In this document: piece by piece, positions 30,543 to 32,177 of the stretch | How positions within the stretch are numbered: the first letter of the stretch is position 1 | How the letters are laid out: each line of letters starts with the position of its first letter | DNA from: an uncultured Clostridia bacterium | GTDB taxonomy: Bacteria > Bacillota > Clostridia > Oscillospirales > Acutalibacteraceae | NCBI GenBank assembly: GCA_944412445.1 | Contig: CALYBJ010000029.1 | Location: 1-32,177, forward strand | Direction of reading: 5' to 3' | DNA length: 32,177 nt | Notes under the pieces: generated by a model | Database searches by the model: none | Told to the model about the DNA's origin: nothing | What the model saw: only the letters and a program-made list of their open reading frames with translations | Made by a program: the position numbers and the translations under genes

Positions 30543-32050
30543 CTTCTTCTCCCTCCGTACAGCTCTATAAGCTGCTTTCTGTCTGTCTTTCCGTTTTTAT
30601 TAAGAGGAAATTCTTCTATTTGCCTGAATACCGACGGTATCATATATACCGGCAGCTTCTGCCTCAGGATTTCCGGAAGCTCCCCTGCTTCAATGCTCCC
30701 TGTATAAAAACCGTACAGCTTGCTTCTTTTCTCATCAAATACACAGCAGGCTCTCGTTACTTCTTTAACATCCGTAACCGCCTTTTCGATTTCCTCAAGC
30801 TCTATTCTGTGACCCATGTACTTTATCTGAAAATCCTTTCTGCCGCAGAATACAATTTCTCCCTCACTGTTATATCTTCCCAGATCTCCCGTTCTGTAAA
30901 TTATGTCTGGATACATACTGTTGAGAGGATTCTGAACAAAGGCTTTTCCTGTCTGTTCAGGGTTGTTAAAATAGCCCAGCGCCACCGAGGCTCCCCTTAC
31001 GCATATTTCTCCCGTTTCGGAGGATTCCTCCGTCAAAAGCTCGTTTTTACCGTTCAAGAGAAATACCTCCCTGTTTTCAAAGGCTCTGCCTATGGGAACG
31101 GCTCCCTGATATTCTCTTTCCTTATCAATAATATGGTATGTGCAGTTGCAGGTTATCTCCGTCGGACCGTAAAGATTTACAAACATACCTTCGGGATAAC
31201 ATTCCATCCACTCTTTCAGATGCTTCAGAGGCATAACCTCGCCGCTGAACATTATTTTTCTTATGTGCTCCGGTCTCTTGTACTGAAGACAATGGAATGT
31301 AGTTATAAGACAAAGGGCAGACACCGCCCATATTAATGTCGTCACCTTGTTTTTCCAGAGACACTCGGTAAGGGAAACGGGATTTGAAAACAAAGCTCTG
31401 GGCAAGAGGACGATTTTCGCTCCCGTTTTGATTGACGAATAAATATCCTTTACCGACACATCAAAATCAAAGGGCGCCTGATTGGCGATAACATCGTTTT
31501 CATTTATATTAAAGGTTTCCGTAAAGCAGTCCATAAAATCTATTACATTTCGGTGAGATACGAGAACGCCTTTCGGCACACCTGTTGAGCCTGATGTAAA
31601 AAGCGCATAAAGAGGGTCCGAGTCTATGGCTTTGCTCCTAATTGCGTTTAAAAGCTCTTCGTCTATATCGTTTTTTAAGCTTTCAAAGGAATATACATTT
31701 TCGCAAAGGCTTTTTCCCAGCTCAATATTGCTTTCAGCCGAAACAAGACAGCCGCATTTTAAAGTGTCAATTATACTTTTAAGCCTTTCTACGGGAAGCT
31801 GAGGATTAAGAAGAATGTAAAAGCGGCCGGCGTAAACAGCTCCGAAAAACACGCACAGAGTATCAATGCTTTTTTCAGCAAGAACCGCTACGGGCTTCCC
31901 CCTGTTTCCCAGTCTTGCAATAGATGTTCCCATCTGCTTGGAGCGCCTCAGGACTTCCTGCCAGCTTGCTGTTTCGTCTTCAAAAATCACCGCTGTTTCG
32001 TCTTTTTTTCTGTCCGCAGTATTTTCAAGGTATTCCAAAACATTTTTCAT
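30539..32050 (-). CDS. DltA-like amino-acid adenylating ligase (AMP-binding family)
   Basis: A 503-residue adenylate-forming enzyme of DltA/NRPS A-domain type. Core motifs are present: LFTSGSTGVPKGV (A3), FDFDVSVKDIY (A4), NLYGPTEIT (A5), YRTGDLGRY (A7), GRKDFQIKYMGHRIELEEIE (A8) and the catalytic Lys in NKNGKTDRK (A10). It would activate an amino acid with ATP and load the carrier protein. By eye alignment with B. subtilis DltA, the pocket Met of FDLSVMD is Lys here and the stereoselectivity Cys of MFCGE is Ser, so D-alanine need not be the substrate. The ATG at 32050 follows AAGGA by 9 bases; the ATG at 32059 abuts that site. First gene of the operon. Confidence 0.92.
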   Translation of the reverse strand: MKNVLEYLENTADRKKDETAVIFEDETASWQEVLRRSKQMGTSIARLGNRGKPVAVLAEKSIDTLCVFFGAVYAGRFYILLNPQLPVERLKSIIDTLKCGCLVSAESNIELGKSLCENVYSFESLKNDIDEELLNAIRSKAIDSDPLYALFTSGSTGVPKGVLVSHRNVIDFMDCFTETFNINENDVIANQAPFDFDVSVKDIYSSIKTGAKIVLLPRALFSNPVSLTECLWKNKVTTLIWAVSALCLITTFHCLQYKRPEHIRKIMFSGEVMPLKHLKEWMECYPEGMFVNLYGPTEITCNCTYHIIDKEREYQGAVPIGRAFENREVFLLNGKNELLTEESSETGEICVRGASVALGYFNNPEQTGKAFVQNPLNSMYPDIIYRTGDLGRYNSEGEIVFCGRKDFQIKYMGHRIELEEIEKAVTDVKEVTRACCVFDEKRSKLYGFYTGSIEAGELPEILRQKLPVYMIPSVFRQIEEFPLNKNGKTDRKQLIELYGGRRR

Positions 32051-32081
32051 TTTTCTCATTCCTTATCTGTTCTTTAAAAAT

Positions 32082-32176
32082 ATTATAATTTTTAATTATT
32101 AAGACAAACTAAAGAAAAACTTAAGATTATATTGTAAAAAACATAAGAATTTTTCATGTATTAAGAAAAACATAAA
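32082..32176 (-). promoter_or_regulatory. Activator-type promoter of the dlt-like operon with an array of 11-bp-spaced half-sites
   Basis: In plus-strand letters ATTAAG (32098-32103), CTAAAG (32109-32114) and CTTAAG (32120-32125) are exactly 11 bp apart; CATAAG (32142-32147) is in the same phase. A second pair, ATTAAG (32160-32165) and CATAAA (32171-32176), has the same spacing. On the minus strand the proximal site is followed by 10 bp and a perfect TATAAT (32087-32082); there is no -35. The geometry is identical to that at 13111-13154. Confidence 0.72.
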
Positions 32177-32177
32177 A

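Noticed and set aside
26577..32050. Annotating the operon simply as dltABCD
   Set aside because: The gene order, extra decarboxylase and altered ligase pocket make D-alanine transfer uncertain, so I use 'dlt-like' and give no dlt symbols.
1..32177. tRNA, rRNA, CRISPR arrays, integrases or transposases
   Set aside because: I looked for them on both strands and found none that the sequence supports.

Overview
The window looks like a chromosome segment of a low-GC, Gram-positive anaerobe of the class Clostridia, probably a gut or rumen Oscillospiraceae/Ruminococcaceae-type organism. Pointers are AT-rich intergenic DNA with sigma-A-type promoters (TTGACA-N17-TATAAT-like), strong GGAGG ribosome binding sites, an NfnAB ferredoxin-linked transhydrogenase, a secreted dockerin protein with X2-like modules, a BspA-type leucine-rich-repeat fragment and an old-yellow-enzyme/Fe-S reductase. 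The taxonomic placement is inference; there is no rRNA or tRNA gene in the window.

Layout. 1-3.7 kb: surface polysaccharide genes, a CpsB-type phosphatase (cut by the window edge) diverging from a membrane-bound CapD/FlaA1-type sugar dehydratase, followed by a membrane-anchored metallophosphoesterase. 3.7-8.2 kb: a small protein resembling DUF1874, a SARP/BTAD-type regulator, nfnA-nfnB and ung. 8.2-9.5 kb: a Na+/H+ antiporter behind a fluoride riboswitch with its own promoter and terminator. 9.7-13.2 kb: an esterase and a convergent OmpR-type two-component system. 13.2-19 kb: a complete type I restriction-modification operon (hsdR-hsdM-hsdS) and a small HTH protein. 19-20.5 kb: three joined gene remnants. 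20.7-25 kb: the dockerin protein and an SDR plus ene-reductase pair. 25-26.4 kb: two more remnants joined head to head. 26.6-32.05 kb: a five-gene dlt-like operon on the minus strand.

The most interesting part is the last operon: DltA-like adenylating ligase, fold-type III PLP decarboxylase, DltC-like carrier protein, DltB-like MBOAT acyltransferase and DltD-like SGNH protein. It has the parts of teichoic-acid D-alanylation, but with an amino-acid decarboxylase embedded and with substitutions at ligase pocket positions that suggest the substrate is not D-alanine. I propose that an amino acid is loaded on the carrier protein, possibly decarboxylated there (as BtrK does in butirosin biosynthesis), and then transferred to a polymer outside the membrane.

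The promoter of this operon carries three TTAAG-like hexamers spaced exactly 11 bp and ending 10 bp before a -10 box. The same arrangement precedes the response-regulator gene 19 kb away. This suggests that the two-component system controls itself and the surface-modification operon, in the manner that CiaRH controls dlt in streptococci.
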